Positions 9,501-19,414 are shown, numbered from the stretch's first letter. The stretch: DNA of 64,000 nt from Rhodonellum psychrophilum GCM71 = DSM 17998 (GCF_000381545.1 NZ_KB906677.1:1-64000); one strand, 5' to 3'. Notes: generated from the letters alone by a model not told the origin. Translations and numbers: made by a program.

Positions 9501-12500
9501 TGGGGATAAATCAAAGAAGCGGCCAAGCGGTCATAAAGATGCGCATCTGACTCGGTGGCATTGATCTGTCTCAAAAGCACCTGATTATGGGTCCAAGAAA
9601 GTTCAAAGGCACGCTTTTTTAGATGACGGTCACGGTACTTGTGCATCAGCGCCTCACAGCTTTCCCTCGTATCGCTGATCCCATAGATCAAGTCTACCGT
9701 TCCGGTTTGTTGGGGTTTGATGCTGATTTTTAAACGGATTGAGACAATTGGATCCAAGACAGACCCCTGCTTCCCCGACAACCTGTTCACCTTCAGGGCT
9801 TGCGGATGGGCCAGGGTGTTTCCCCTTCCAATAAACTCCATCCGATCGGTTTCGTATGAAACCTCTTCCAATTCAGCTCCATGGGTCTCCATCAGGTGAA
9901 ACATCCACGGGGGAATTTCTCCTTCCGACCGGGGTCTGCGTGTACATATTACCGCTTTGTCTTCCGGAAGTATTTCTGTTTGGACAAAAAGATTGCTGAA
10001 TGCAGGATGCGCTTCATCAGAAGCCTGGCTGGCCAGCACAATTTCGGCGTAGCTCGTCACTTCCAAGATCTTGGTGAAGTTGGTCTTGTTGGTGATTCTG
10101 ATCCTTCTCATTTCGGTATCATCCTCAGGAGAAATGACAATTTCAGTTTTGGTTTCCACTCCATAATCCTGTCTGTAAAACTCAGCATGACCCTGGGAAA
10201 AAACCGCTTGATACACTTTCGCTGGATGCATGGTGGGTTGATAGGTATTTGACCAGAAAACACCACTGCTGATATCCTTGATATAGCAGAAAATACCCCT
10301 ATTGTCTTGGGTAGTATCTTCCCGCCAACGCGTCACGACGATATCTTTCCATCGACTGTAACCTCCACCGGAATTGGTGACCATTACTTGATAATTTCCA
10401 TTGCTGAGCAATTGTACTTCAGGCATTTGGGTGTTTGGTGTCTGGATGATTCGGGCCTTGACCCCATCATCCGTTACTGAAGCATCCATCAGGTCGGCAG
10501 TGTGGGCGAAAAACAAAGTCGTCCTCGGTATCCGCTCCTGAAGCAATAAAATCGTCGCCTGAAAGCGGAGTTCAGAAACGAATCTCTGCTGCATGGGCTG
10601 ATCCAGAAGCAAATAAGCCAGGGACAAGAGCCCCATTCCCTGATGATGTACCATATAGGAGCGTACAATGGCATTTTTCTCTCCCCTAGGCAGACGGCTT
10701 ACGGTATAATCTATGGCTTCATAAAAACCAAATTCCCCTTCAAAACCTTCTTTGTAAAGCAATTCAAGATTTTGGTAGGCTTTTTTGGGTGAAACCATCA
10801 AAGCCATCATCGTTGCATACGGGGCGATCACCAAATCCTCTTCCAGACCACGCTTAAGACCGATTCCAGGAACGCCAAAGGCATGATATTGGTAATTCAA
10901 ACTGGCATCTACCTGATTGTACCCGGATTCGGAAATTCCCCAAGGCACCCCCCGTTGCGCACCGTATTCAATTTGTCTTTTGACTGTGGCTTTGTTGGTT
11001 TGAAAAAGCAGAGTGTTTTCATAAACTGGCATCACCAATTGGGGCATCAGGTATTCAAACATTGACCCACTCCAAGAAAGTAAAATCGGACCTCCACCCG
11101 AATCGGTCAACAAGCGCCCGAGGGCAAACCAACTTTCCTGTGGCAACTTGCCTTGGGCAATGGCCACAAAAATCCCCAACCGTGCCTCTGAAGCCAGCAG
11201 GTCATAATTTCCACTGTCCTTTTTTCGTTCTTCGACATTGTAACCAATACTGAGGAGACTTGTGGATTTGTCAAAAAGAAAGTCGTAGTCAACCTCAGAC
11301 AGTTGCTCGCAGTATTCGGCAAGTTGGGTGATCAAAAGGTTCCTTTTGCTTGCCATAATGCCTCCCTGTGCCAAGGCTTCCCTTACTTGGGCCAACCATT
11401 CCTTTTGCTCTTGACTATTTTGCGCCATGGCATATTCATCCAGTATTTGGGAATAGGTTTCTGATGCGGTTTGGATGGCGTGTAAAGTTGGGTTGTCGAT
11501 TATTGGCGCAAGAAGTCCAAATTGTTCTGGAACTGGGGTCAATTCCAACCAAGGCGCCAGAAGAAGCCAATCTTCCCGTGTATTTTTGATTTGGGTCAAC
11601 AACCTTTTGATCCACCTTTGGTATTCAGTTTCAATTCCCGGATTTTGGGTTTCTCCCTGTTCAATAAAAGAAACCAAATCATCTAGCAGGTTTTTCAGTT
11701 TTCTCAGAGAAAGGGTTTCTGTAGCCAATGCTGTTTCCAGCATGCCCATGATTTTTGCAGAAATTTCATTTTGTTTTCCAACAGAAAAGTCCATTACAAT
11801 CCCGGCGGTAGTTCTGAGTCCTTCGATTACCCGCTTGCCCACAATCGGGTCTTCGGGCAAAGCCAATAGCCCCTGCCGAAAAGTAAGCAAGTGCCCGATC
11901 AGATTGCCACTGTCCACTGTTGAAATATATTTGGGCTGTAAAGTGGTCAAGGAAACAGTGTCATACCAATTGTAAAAATGACCTTTGTACCTTTCAAGTT
12001 CCAGCATCGAGGACATCGTCTGCCTGGATCTTTTGACCAGTTCACCGCTCCCAATGTATCCAAAATCATACGCGGATAGATTTGCCAACAAAGCCAGCCC
12101 CATGTTCGTGGGTGAAGTTCTGTGGGCGATTTTGGCAACAGGTTCTTCCTGGAAATTATCCGGAGGAAGGAAATTGTCAGGCTCGGCAACAAACTGCTGA
12201 AAAAACGACCAGGTTTTTCTGGCTGTTTTGTGCAGAAAAAAGAGCTCATCTTCAGGTAATCGCACATTTTTCTCAGATTTGGGTTTGCCAAGACGCCATG
12301 CAAGAGCAGGAGCCATAAGCCATAACAATAGAATCGGAGAAGCCACCAGTAGGGATATAAATTGGCTGTTGTAAACCAAAATCCCTATCAAAACCAGTGA
12401 CAAAAGTGGAGGGAAAATCATTTTCCCGTATATCTGTAGAAGCTTATTTTCGGTTTTCCTTGCCGTATTGGCTGAAGGCGTCCATTCCAGTAATTTTTTT

Positions 12501-15295
12501 CCGGAAATGAAAATCCTCCAAATGGTCCGAAAGACTGCATCTGCAAAAACGAAAGCCTCATAGGGCAAAACCGCAAGTCCAAAAACAAACCTGATCAAGA
12601 AATCCCTGACCACACCACCCACTTCCGAAAGGTGTGCAGTTGAATTCAGCTCTATGGGTTTATGGAGCAATTGCCAGCCTGCGGCCATCATCAATGGCAA
12701 CAATACTATCAAAGTCACGGCTGCAGTCCAGAACCAAGAAAAAGGCAAAATGGTCCAACCCATCAGTAAAACCAACAGCAAACAAAGAGGCACCAAGCTC
12801 CTTCTCAGGTTGTCAAACAATTTCCATTTGGAAAGGCTGGAAAGCGGATTGCTTTTCCATTGGCCATCTGCATCCTTTACAAAAGGAAAAATCCAGGCTG
12901 CAATCTGCCAATCCCCCCTTGTCCACCTGTGGTAACGTTTGATGTCGGCATGGTACTGGGAGGGATTTTCCTCATAAAGCAGCACATCGCTAAGCAAGCC
13001 CGAACGCACATAACAGCCTTCCAGCAAATCATGGCTCAATATCCTGTTTTCAGGAAACACCCCGTTCAATCCCTGTTCAAATACATCCACATCATAGATT
13101 CCTTTTCCGATAAAGGATCCTTCCCCAAAAAGATCTTGGTACACATCGGAGGAAACTCTGGTATAGGGATCTATGCCGGTGACATCTCCCTGCATTCGGG
13201 AATATAAGGATACTGCTGATTTAGAAATGGCCGCAGCCACTCTGGGCTGAAGAATACCATATCCCTCTGTCACTATCTGTCTTTTTGGATCAAAAACAGG
13301 ATGGTTGAGCGGATGTGCCATGGTGGCAATAAATTTCCAGACCGTTTCCCTGGGCAATTGTGTGTCTGAATCAAGCGTGATCACATATTTTACACGTGAC
13401 AATATCCTTTGATTTCCAGAGATCAAGGAAAACTCATTTTTATCTTTCCCTCTTAAAAGGGCGTTCAAAGCCGATAATTTCCCCCTTTTCCTTTCATAGC
13501 CCATCCACTTTCCTTCCCGTTCATTCCAGGTTCTTGGACGGTGGAAAAGAAAAAATATATCCTCTTCGTTTTGATATTTCTGATTCAGTACTTCTATTTT
13601 TTCACTGACAAGTTCGAGAAAACCATCATCTTCCGGCATTAATTCAGAGCCCGCGTCCATAAAGTCGGTCAATAAACCATAATGCACATTTTTCTCCTTG
13701 TTGGCCAAAAACCTGATCTCCAAGGCCTCAACGAGTTCTTCGATATAAGCCTTACTCGAAAGCATTGTCGGAATGACCACCAGGGATCTGAATTCTGTGG
13801 GAATACCCCTTGAGAAATCCATTCTGGGCAGCATTTTGGGATTAACACTGATCGTTGCGATCCAATTCACCAATGAAACCGCAAGCTGTGCCGCACCTGA
13901 AACCGCAATCAATGCCAGCACTGCCAAGATCGGCCATTCGAAATTACTGTAGCGATTGACCAAATGGAGCATGCCATAAGAGGCAATTCCGGTCAGTGCA
14001 GCAATGGAGAAAAAATAAAGAAACATGGGTATTTTCCCGGAAAATCTTTTGAATTTTTGGGTGAAGGTGTACCTTCTTTCACAGATTTTTTCTGTCTGTT
14101 CCAACCCTTTGTCCACCAAGAAATAACCCACGTGGGACATCCTGGCCTCAATACCTTGGCTAATCGCATTTTCGTGTGCCAAATCCACCGCCTTTTGGGC
14201 AACTTCAGTTTCGGAAAATGGACTGTATTTGGCAATGGCTTCTACAACATGCCTGTACCTGTCCCTGGTCGCAAAATCCATGAAAGGATAGGTGCCGGAA
14301 ACATCCTGTCTCAGGATTTCCTCCACGCTGCTGAGTGTTTCTACAAATTCACGCCAATCATTGGCTCCCAAAAATCTCAGGGTCCCGATGCTGTTTCTTA
14401 CCGAAACTTGGTTGGCTGCCTGCTTTTGGTTTTCCTTGCCGACAAGTTCATTGCTGGAATAGCCCATTTCGACAAGCTTTTGCTCCATCCATGTCAGAGG
14501 CAATGCCAGAGCGGGTCCCTTCCCTTGAAGTTTCCTCACCATGCCAGCTACAAAAGGGCTGACCAAAACAGGATTTGACCTTGCCATGTCGGCAAGATCC
14601 AAAACCAAATTTCCCGGACTTTCCTTCACCGTGGCAATCATCCTGTCTGCCCAATAATCGGCAAAGTTATGATCCACCATATCCAGTGCGATCTTATTGG
14701 CAATCCTGCGTAAATTTTCGATCACGGCCAAGCGAAGCATGATCGGAATGGCCCAGAGTTCTCCAAGAGTAAGGAGGCTTACGGTCTGATAGGCGGAGAT
14801 GAAATTGCTCAAGCTCTTTACATCCACCCGACCGTCACTGTGGGAAATAATTTCCAACACGATGTCGTACACACGTGGCAATCCTGAAGACAATCCATTC
14901 CCCAAACTTGGGAGGGTTTCACTGTATCCTTTTGGTAAATGGTCTCTTGCAATGACCACCTGCTCTTCTATCAGGTAAAAATTGTCCAGCAGCCATTCGG
15001 CGGCAGGCGTAATGGTTTTGCCCAGCCGGATGCTTTCCACCAATAAGTTTCGGGCCTCGACCAGTGTCGTTTCATTCTCATCCAAGCGTTTGAGCAACTT
15101 GTCTGCCGGTTTTTCAACCTGAAGTTTATGGGATTTGGCCAGTACTTTACCATGGGCATAGATTTGGTCCATACTGAACAATTCAGAGCGGAAAGGCTCT
15201 TTTGTTTCAGCAATCATCGCCGCATTCCCTCCTTGAAAATAGACCCTCCAATGGGACAGTATATCAAAGACAGAACTAGTTGTTACCTTCATCAT
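6596..15295 (-). CDS. ndvB: cyclic beta-1,2-glucan synthase, NdvB type (GT84 + glycoamylase-like + GH94)
   Basis: A 2,899-residue protein, the usual size of cyclic beta-1,2-glucan synthases, which make, cyclise and trim beta-1,2-glucan at the inner membrane. Order of parts: soluble N-terminal region (1-420); membrane helices near 424-480; glycosyltransferase 84-type domain with the motif TLDSDTQLP near 640; helices near 832-880, 900-925 and 957-1000; glycoamylase-like (cyclisation, GH189-type) domain about 1020-1560; two GH94 N-terminal beta-sandwich-like regions around 1600-1880 and 2110-2300; and a GH94 phosphorylase-like catalytic region about 2400-2850 containing FRDQLQD near 2445 and GSGDWNDGMDQ near 2580. 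The start is one of two consecutive ATGs. It stands alone as a transcription unit with a terminator at 6517-6554. The domain reading is strong; whether the product is cyclic or linear is not visible from sequence. Confidence 0.9.
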   Translation of the reverse strand: MMKVTTSSVFDILSHWRVYFQGGNAAMIAETKEPFRSELFSMDQIYAHGKVLAKSHKLQVEKPADKLLKRLDENETTLVEARNLLVESIRLGKTITPAAEWLLDNFYLIEEQVVIARDHLPKGYSETLPSLGNGLSSGLPRVYDIVLEIISHSDGRVDVKSLSNFISAYQTVSLLTLGELWAIPIMLRLAVIENLRRIANKIALDMVDHNFADYWADRMIATVKESPGNLVLDLADMARSNPVLVSPFVAGMVRKLQGKGPALALPLTWMEQKLVEMGYSSNELVGKENQKQAANQVSVRNSIGTLRFLGANDWREFVETLSSVEEILRQDVSGTYPFMDFATRDRYRHVVEAIAKYSPFSETEVAQKAVDLAHENAISQGIEARMSHVGYFLVDKGLEQTEKICERRYTFTQKFKRFSGKIPMFLYFFSIAALTGIASYGMLHLVNRYSNFEWPILAVLALIAVSGAAQLAVSLVNWIATISVNPKMLPRMDFSRGIPTEFRSLVVIPTMLSSKAYIEELVEALEIRFLANKEKNVHYGLLTDFMDAGSELMPEDDGFLELVSEKIEVLNQKYQNEEDIFFLFHRPRTWNEREGKWMGYERKRGKLSALNALLRGKDKNEFSLISGNQRILSRVKYVITLDSDTQLPRETVWKFIATMAHPLNHPVFDPKRQIVTEGYGILQPRVAAAISKSAVSLYSRMQGDVTGIDPYTRVSSDVYQDLFGEGSFIGKGIYDVDVFEQGLNGVFPENRILSHDLLEGCYVRSGLLSDVLLYEENPSQYHADIKRYHRWTRGDWQIAAWIFPFVKDADGQWKSNPLSSLSKWKLFDNLRRSLVPLCLLLVLLMGWTILPFSWFWTAAVTLIVLLPLMMAAGWQLLHKPIELNSTAHLSEVGGVVRDFLIRFVFGLAVLPYEAFVFADAVFRTIWRIFISGKKLLEWTPSANTARKTENKLLQIYGKMIFPPLLSLVLIGILVYNSQFISLLVASPILLLWLMAPALAWRLGKPKSEKNVRLPEDELFFLHKTARKTWSFFQQFVAEPDNFLPPDNFQEEPVAKIAHRTSPTNMGLALLANLSAYDFGYIGSGELVKRSRQTMSSMLELERYKGHFYNWYDTVSLTTLQPKYISTVDSGNLIGHLLTFRQGLLALPEDPIVGKRVIEGLRTTAGIVMDFSVGKQNEISAKIMGMLETALATETLSLRKLKNLLDDLVSFIEQGETQNPGIETEYQRWIKRLLTQIKNTREDWLLLAPWLELTPVPEQFGLLAPIIDNPTLHAIQTASETYSQILDEYAMAQNSQEQKEWLAQVREALAQGGIMASKRNLLITQLAEYCEQLSEVDYDFLFDKSTSLLSIGYNVEERKKDSGNYDLLASEARLGIFVAIAQGKLPQESWFALGRLLTDSGGGPILLSWSGSMFEYLMPQLVMPVYENTLLFQTNKATVKRQIEYGAQRGVPWGISESGYNQVDASLNYQYHAFGVPGIGLKRGLEEDLVIAPYATMMALMVSPKKAYQNLELLYKEGFEGEFGFYEAIDYTVSRLPRGEKNAIVRSYMVHHQGMGLLSLAYLLLDQPMQQRFVSELRFQATILLLQERIPRTTLFFAHTADLMDASVTDDGVKARIIQTPNTQMPEVQLLSNGNYQVMVTNSGGGYSRWKDIVVTRWREDTTQDNRGIFCYIKDISSGVFWSNTYQPTMHPAKVYQAVFSQGHAEFYRQDYGVETKTEIVISPEDDTEMRRIRITNKTNFTKILEVTSYAEIVLASQASDEAHPAFSNLFVQTEILPEDKAVICTRRPRSEGEIPPWMFHLMETHGAELEEVSYETDRMEFIGRGNTLAHPQALKVNRLSGKQGSVLDPIVSIRLKISIKPQQTGTVDLIYGISDTRESCEALMHKYRDRHLKKRAFELSWTHNQVLLRQINATESDAHLYDRLAASLIYPHPSLRADPSVILANSRGQSGLWSHSVSGDIPIVLLHIQNPENMELVKQMVQAHGYWRLKGLAVDLVIWNEDHGAYRKVLQEQILGLITMESFRHETNNKPGNIFVKSADQLSPEDRVLFESVARIIIHDSNGTLSEQVNREIVPKALPPLLEAASMPEFGDLTPMVLPRDLLFFNGTGGFSPDGKSYKILTDKVKTTPAPWVNVIANPGFGSVISQNGSAYTWSINAHEYRITPWHNDPVSDTGGEAFYLRDEKTGHFWSPSPFPRAGKTPYITTHGFGYSTFEHSEMGLHSEMCVFVDKDLPVKFIVLKIKNQSGTHRKISAVGFMEMILGDLRSKTNMHVFSEWDQPNGALLFRNRYNTAFAEKICFFKVEGAERCFTGDRGEFIGRNRNLEDPQALHRTKLSGSLGAGLDPCAALQVKFDLLEGEEKEIIFQLGTGNNPAEVEALLQKFADQESVKTSLQAVKEYWEEMVSTVQVTTPDPALDILTNGWLTYQTIACRIFARSGFYQSGGAFGFRDQLQDVLALLHSKPMLAREQILLSASRQFVEGDVQHWWHPPEGRGVRTTCSDDLLWLPYVLSRYITDTGDSQILDEQVGFLEGRLLAEGEDSIYDLPSTSNLKASLYEHGVRAINQSLRFGSHGLPLIGSGDWNDGMDQVGHKGQGESVWLAFFLYDVLSRYEAIASGYGDSLFADTCRTTAKTLKAKIEASGWDGEWYLRAFFDDGSPLGSKQNVACRIDAISQSWAVLSGAGDSQRILTAMDSLEKHLVRKDLQLIQLLDPPFDKEGPNPGYIKGYVPGVRENGGQYSHAAIWTLMAFAALGQREKVYELFSMVQPIGHASDADKVKVYKVEPYVMAADVYANESHEGRGGWTWYTGSSGWMYQFITGSLIGMKIQGNVLSFNPCFPLSWPSVSVIYRKGSSTYRITVFQTAAETESWWKMDDQKGLGASIVLEDDGKEHIIEMQVPI

Positions 15296-15644
15296 ATAAA
15301 TTTTATTTAAAGCATGAGCTTAAATTGAATAAATGGGTAACCCAGACCTAAATAGTAAAAAGGCCTTTTTCATCTGAAGAAAATTAGCAAGAGAAGGTTT
15401 GGGATTTTTACCTTCCAAAAAAAGATAAATAGCTTATTTCAATTTAATTTTTTTCAAGTTAGATAAAATTGATTTAAGATAAATAATTAAAGATTTGCAT
15501 AAATTAAAGATTTACTTTTCGCGAAATTTCAGATGCATTTTCCCATTCATCCCCTCCTACGACGCATTCACACACAAAATTTATTCTTGTCATTCAATTC
15601 ACAGTACCTTTGGAACAATTCAATAACCCAATCGCCAGAATTTA
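15296..15644. other. divergent intergenic region between ndvB and a DUF5916 gene
   Basis: A 349-bp A/T-rich stretch between divergent genes with no plausible gene. It holds the putative promoter of the rightward gene near 15605. No clear operator or palindrome was seen. Confidence 0.5.
15581..15612 (+). promoter_or_regulatory. putative Bacteroidota-type promoter of the DUF5916 gene
   Basis: The -7 element TACCTTTG at 15605-15612 matches TAnnTTTG exactly. The -33 element is imperfect: TTA at 15581, 21 bp upstream, or a TTG at 15587 with short spacing. The predicted start of transcription is near 15619, about 25 bp before the ATG at 15645. Confidence 0.4.
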
Positions 15645-17822
15645 ATGAAGAAACTTACCGTTTTGACCATACTATATTTTAGTTTGGTCGCTATACTTTT
15701 CGGTCAGAAGATAAATGACAAATACAAGCTGCCGATCCGATTGGCGAGTTCCCCCATTGTCATCGATGGCGTGTTGGATGAGCAGGCATGGTTGGATGCT
15801 TCGGTCGCAAGCGAATTTTTCATGATTACCCCGATGGACACCAGTTTTGCCCATGTCAAAACCGATGTGAGAATGACCTATGATGCGGACAACCTCTATT
15901 TGGTCGTCGTCAATCACCATGGCATGGAGGGGCCTTATATGGTAGAATCCCTCCGCAGGGATTTTTCATTTGGCAAGAATGACAATTTTCTCCTCTTTAT
16001 GGATCCCTTCGATGACCAAACCAATGGATTTTCTTTCGGCGCCAATGCAGCCGGTGCCCAATGGGATGGCATCATGTTCGAAGGCGGAAAAATCGACTTG
16101 AGCTGGGACAACAAATGGGAATCCACCGTGAGGAACTACCCCGACAAGTGGGTTTTTGAGGCGTCCATTCCATTCAAGTCCATTCGTTATAAAAAAGGAA
16201 TTACCGAATGGGGAATCAATTTCAGCCGGATGGATCTCAAAACAACCGAAAAATCAAGTTGGGCGCCGGTTCCAAGGCAGTTTCCCTCAGCATCTCTGGC
16301 TTATACGGGTACTTTGATCTGGGACAATCCTCCGCCTCAAGTAGGTTCCAATATTTCCCTGATCCCCTATGCGATGGGGGGAGTAACCAAAAACATCTCC
16401 GAAGGTGGCCAAGAAGTATTCAAGAGGGATGTTGGCTTGGATGCTAAGATCGCCTTGAGCTCTTCCCTCAATCTGGATTTGACGGTGAACCCTGATTTCT
16501 CACAGGTGGAAGTGGACAGACAAGTGACCAATCTGGACCGATTTGAATTGTTCTTTCCCGAAAGGAGACAGTTCTTTCTGGAAAACGGAGATTTGTTTGC
16601 CAATTTTGGCTACGAGAGCATCCGTCCATTTTTCTCGAGGAGAATTGGCTTGAATGCACCCATCAATGTTGGGGCAAGGCTAAGTGGTAAAATCAACAAA
16701 GATTGGAGGATCGGCGCCATGAACATGCAAACCGGTGAGGTGGATGAATCCGGATTGCCTGCCCAAAATTTCAGTGTTTTGGCCCTCCAAAGAAGGGTCT
16801 TCTCCAGGTCCAATATCGGCGTCATCTTTGTAAACAAAGAATCCCTAAACTATCGCCCTGACCCCAGCGAAGACAAACCCGTTTATTCCAGATTCAACAG
16901 AAATGTGGGCTTGGAGTACAATCTGGCTTCCTCCAACAACCTTTGGACAGGAAAGGCCTTGGTCCTAAAATCCTACAGCCCCGGCCAAACCGGAGAAAGC
17001 ATGGTCCATGCGGCAAACCTGCGGTATAGCAGCGGAAACTTGACTTGGAATTGGCAGCATGAATACGTGTCCGAAAACTACACTGCGGAAGTTGGCTACG
17101 TGCCAAGAAACGGATATTACAAAATCAACCCCAGCATCGGGTACCTATTTTTCCCCAAAAGTAAAAAAATCCTCAGCCACGGTCCAGAATTCAACACCAA
17201 GTTCTTTTTCAATACGGATATGAAGGAAACCGACAACGAAAGTTACCTGTTGTATCGGGTGAGGTTCAGAAGCCAAAGTGTTTTCAGCGCATGGACCGCA
17301 CACGATTACGTCCAACTCCAAAGGCCATTTGATCCCACGAATTATAGCGGGGATACCTTGGCCACTGGAACCCAACACAAATGGAATTCCTGGGGAACGG
17401 AATATACATCAAAGCCCCAGAGCATTTTCACCTATGCCTTTTCGACACGGATGGGAGGATATTATGCAGACGGAGATCGATACAATGTGGCTGCGGAACT
17501 CGGCTACAGGTTCCAGCCCTTTTTCAGTCTTACCCTAAATGCCAACTATAATGAAATCCATTTGCCAGAGACATGGGGAAAAACCAGGTTTTGGTTGGTG
17601 GGGCCGAGACTGGATGTAACGATGACCAACAAGGTCTTTTTCACGGCATTTGTCCAATACAACGAGCAGATCAAAAACATCAACTTGAATACCCGCTTTC
17701 AATGGCGATTCAAACCCGCCTCCGATCTCTTTTTGGTTTACACAGACAACTACCTTCCAGCACCTTTCTATGTAAAGAACCGGGCATTGGCATTGAAATT
17801 CACCTATTGGTGGAATGTCTAG
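15645..17822 (+). CDS. DUF5916 / CBM9-like domain outer-membrane protein
   Basis: A 725-residue secreted protein with an N-terminal signal peptide (MKKLTVLTILYFSLVAILFG). Residues about 25-230 form a family-9-like carbohydrate-binding domain (sandwich with PIVIDGVLDEQAWLDA and YDADNLYLVVV). The rest is a beta-rich DUF5916 region that looks like an outer-membrane barrel and contains the hallmark VNPDFSQVEVDRQVTNLDRFELFFPERRQFFLE region near residues 285-320. The C-terminus ends in aromatic residues (FTYWWNV), as barrels do. The family is common in Bacteroidota and its function is not established. A paralogue lies at 59547-61748. It appears to be a single-gene unit. Confidence 0.85.
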   Translation: MKKLTVLTILYFSLVAILFGQKINDKYKLPIRLASSPIVIDGVLDEQAWLDASVASEFFMITPMDTSFAHVKTDVRMTYDADNLYLVVVNHHGMEGPYMVESLRRDFSFGKNDNFLLFMDPFDDQTNGFSFGANAAGAQWDGIMFEGGKIDLSWDNKWESTVRNYPDKWVFEASIPFKSIRYKKGITEWGINFSRMDLKTTEKSSWAPVPRQFPSASLAYTGTLIWDNPPPQVGSNISLIPYAMGGVTKNISEGGQEVFKRDVGLDAKIALSSSLNLDLTVNPDFSQVEVDRQVTNLDRFELFFPERRQFFLENGDLFANFGYESIRPFFSRRIGLNAPINVGARLSGKINKDWRIGAMNMQTGEVDESGLPAQNFSVLALQRRVFSRSNIGVIFVNKESLNYRPDPSEDKPVYSRFNRNVGLEYNLASSNNLWTGKALVLKSYSPGQTGESMVHAANLRYSSGNLTWNWQHEYVSENYTAEVGYVPRNGYYKINPSIGYLFFPKSKKILSHGPEFNTKFFFNTDMKETDNESYLLYRVRFRSQSVFSAWTAHDYVQLQRPFDPTNYSGDTLATGTQHKWNSWGTEYTSKPQSIFTYAFSTRMGGYYADGDRYNVAAELGYRFQPFFSLTLNANYNEIHLPETWGKTRFWLVGPRLDVTMTNKVFFTAFVQYNEQIKNINLNTRFQWRFKPASDLFLVYTDNYLPAPFYVKNRALALKFTYWWNV

Positions 17823-17959
17823 GTGAAATTTCGGACAAAGTTCACCGTGTATTTCTTGAGGTTTGTAAAGAAATAGTCCATAATTGAATACACTAAAATT
17901 TATTCAACATCAACAATAAAGCTGTCAAAAATCCTTGGAGGCACCCGTTTAAAAAATTC

Positions 17960-19414
17960 ATGCAAAAACCACGGAGTGTTTCGCAGAGAACGCAAAGAAA
18001 AAACAAATTCTTCCAGATCTTCCGAAAACCAACAGATTCTAAAAACCACAGTAAAAACCTTTGCGACCTTCCCGAGACACTTGGCGCACTCTGCGTTAAA
18101 ATAATTTCTCGCAAAGTCCGCAGAGTTTTTCGCAGAGACCGCAAAGAAAAAAATACATCCTCCCAAATCTTCCGAAAACCAACAGATTTTCAAAACTACC
18201 AAAAAACCTTTGCGACCTTCCCGAGACACTTGGCGCACTCTGCGTTAAAATAATTTCTCGCAAAGTCCGCAGAGTTTTTCGCAGAGACCGCAAAGAAAAA
18301 AATACATCCTCCCAAATCTTCCGAAAACCAACAGATTTTCAAAACTACCAAAAAACCTTTGCGACCTTCCCGAGACACTTGGCGCCCTCTGCGTTAAAAC
18401 AATCTCTCGCAAAGTCCGCAGAGTTTTTCGCGGAGAACACAAAGAAAAAAATTACATCCTCCCAAATCTTCCGAAATCCAACAGATTTTTAAAAACAAAA
18501 AAACCTTTGCGACCTTCCCGAGACACTTGGCACCCTCTGCGTTAAAACAATCTCTCGCAAAGCCCGCAGAGTTTTTCGCGGAGAACGCAAAGAAAAAAAT
18601 ACATCCTCCCAAATCTTCCGAAAACCAACAGATTTTCAAAACTACCAAAAAACCTTTGCGACCTTCCCGAGACACTTGGCGCACTCTGGGTTAAAATAAT
18701 TTCTCGCAAAGTCCGCAGAGTTTTTCGCAGAGACCGCAAAGAAAAAAATACATCCTCCCAAATCTTCCGAAAACCAACCGATTTTTAAAACTACCAAAAA
18801 ACCTTTGCCGCCTTCCCGAGACACTTGGCGCAATCTGCGTTAAAATAATTTCTCTCAAAGTCCGTAGAGTTTTTCGCGGAGAACGCAAAGAAAAAAATAC
18901 ATCCTCCCAAATCTTCCGAAAACCAACCGATTTTTAAAAACAAAAAAACCTTTGCGACCTTCCAGAGACACTTGGCGCCCTCTGCGTTAAAACAACCTCT
19001 CGCAGAGACCGCAAAAAAAACAATGGGTTCGAACCCCTCCCTCAATTCAAAACCTGAGATTAGGTCCAAAAAACCTTTGCGTCCTTCGAGTAAAACTTAG
19101 CGCCCTCTGTGTTGAAAATTCAGCAAAAACAGGTTTTTCGCAAAGCACGCAACGTGTTTCGCAGAGAACGCAAAGAAAATAACAACACATCCAAACCCCT
19201 CCCTCAAATCCAAACCTGAGATCAGGTCCAAAAAACCTTTGCGTCCTTCGCGTGAAACTTAGCGCCCTTTGCGTTGAAATTCCGCAGAATGAAGGTTTTC
19301 ACAAAGCAAGAAGCATGTTTCGCAAAGACCGCAAAAAAAACAATGGTTTCGAACCCTGATTTTAAAATCAAAAAAACCTTTGCGTACTCCGTGAGAAACT
19401 TACCTCTTTGGGTG
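17960..19414. repeat. tandem array of about ten palindromic 149-bp repeat units
   Basis: CTTTGCG left arms start at 18059, 18208, 18357, 18505, 18654, 18803, 18950, 19075, 19237 and 19378, giving spacings of 149,149,148,149,149,147,125,162,141. Each full unit has four heptamers facing one way (CTTTGCG, CTTCCCG, CTTGGCG, CTCTGCG, separated by 2, 5 and 2 nt), a 14-nt A/T spacer, then four facing back (CGCAAAG, CGCAGAG, CGCAGAG, CGCAAAG with the same 2/5/2 spacing). A linker of about 61 bp with 'cctcccaaatcttccgaaa' follows. The first piece (about 17968-18000) is a right arm only and the last is a decayed left arm. Units 1-7 are near-identical; units 8-10 have drifted and carry a different linker. 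Confidence 0.9.

Noticed and set aside
6671-14578. Many open frames of 60-224 residues opposite the glucan synthase gene (for example 7523-8197 plus)
   Set aside because: They lie antisense to a gene with continuous domain conservation and have shadow-like composition with no family resemblance.
17893-19069. Series of 60-112-residue open frames on the minus strand across the 149-bp array, each starting alike (MRSLRKTLRTLRE, MRQVSREGRKG)
   Set aside because: The 149-bp period is not a multiple of three, so each frame runs out into the next unit in another frame. The similar peptides only reflect the repeated DNA, and no start signals accompany them.
18059-19414. CRISPR array
   Set aside because: Units are 149 bp with near-identical linkers and palindromic bodies, not short repeats with unique spacers. 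There are no cas genes.
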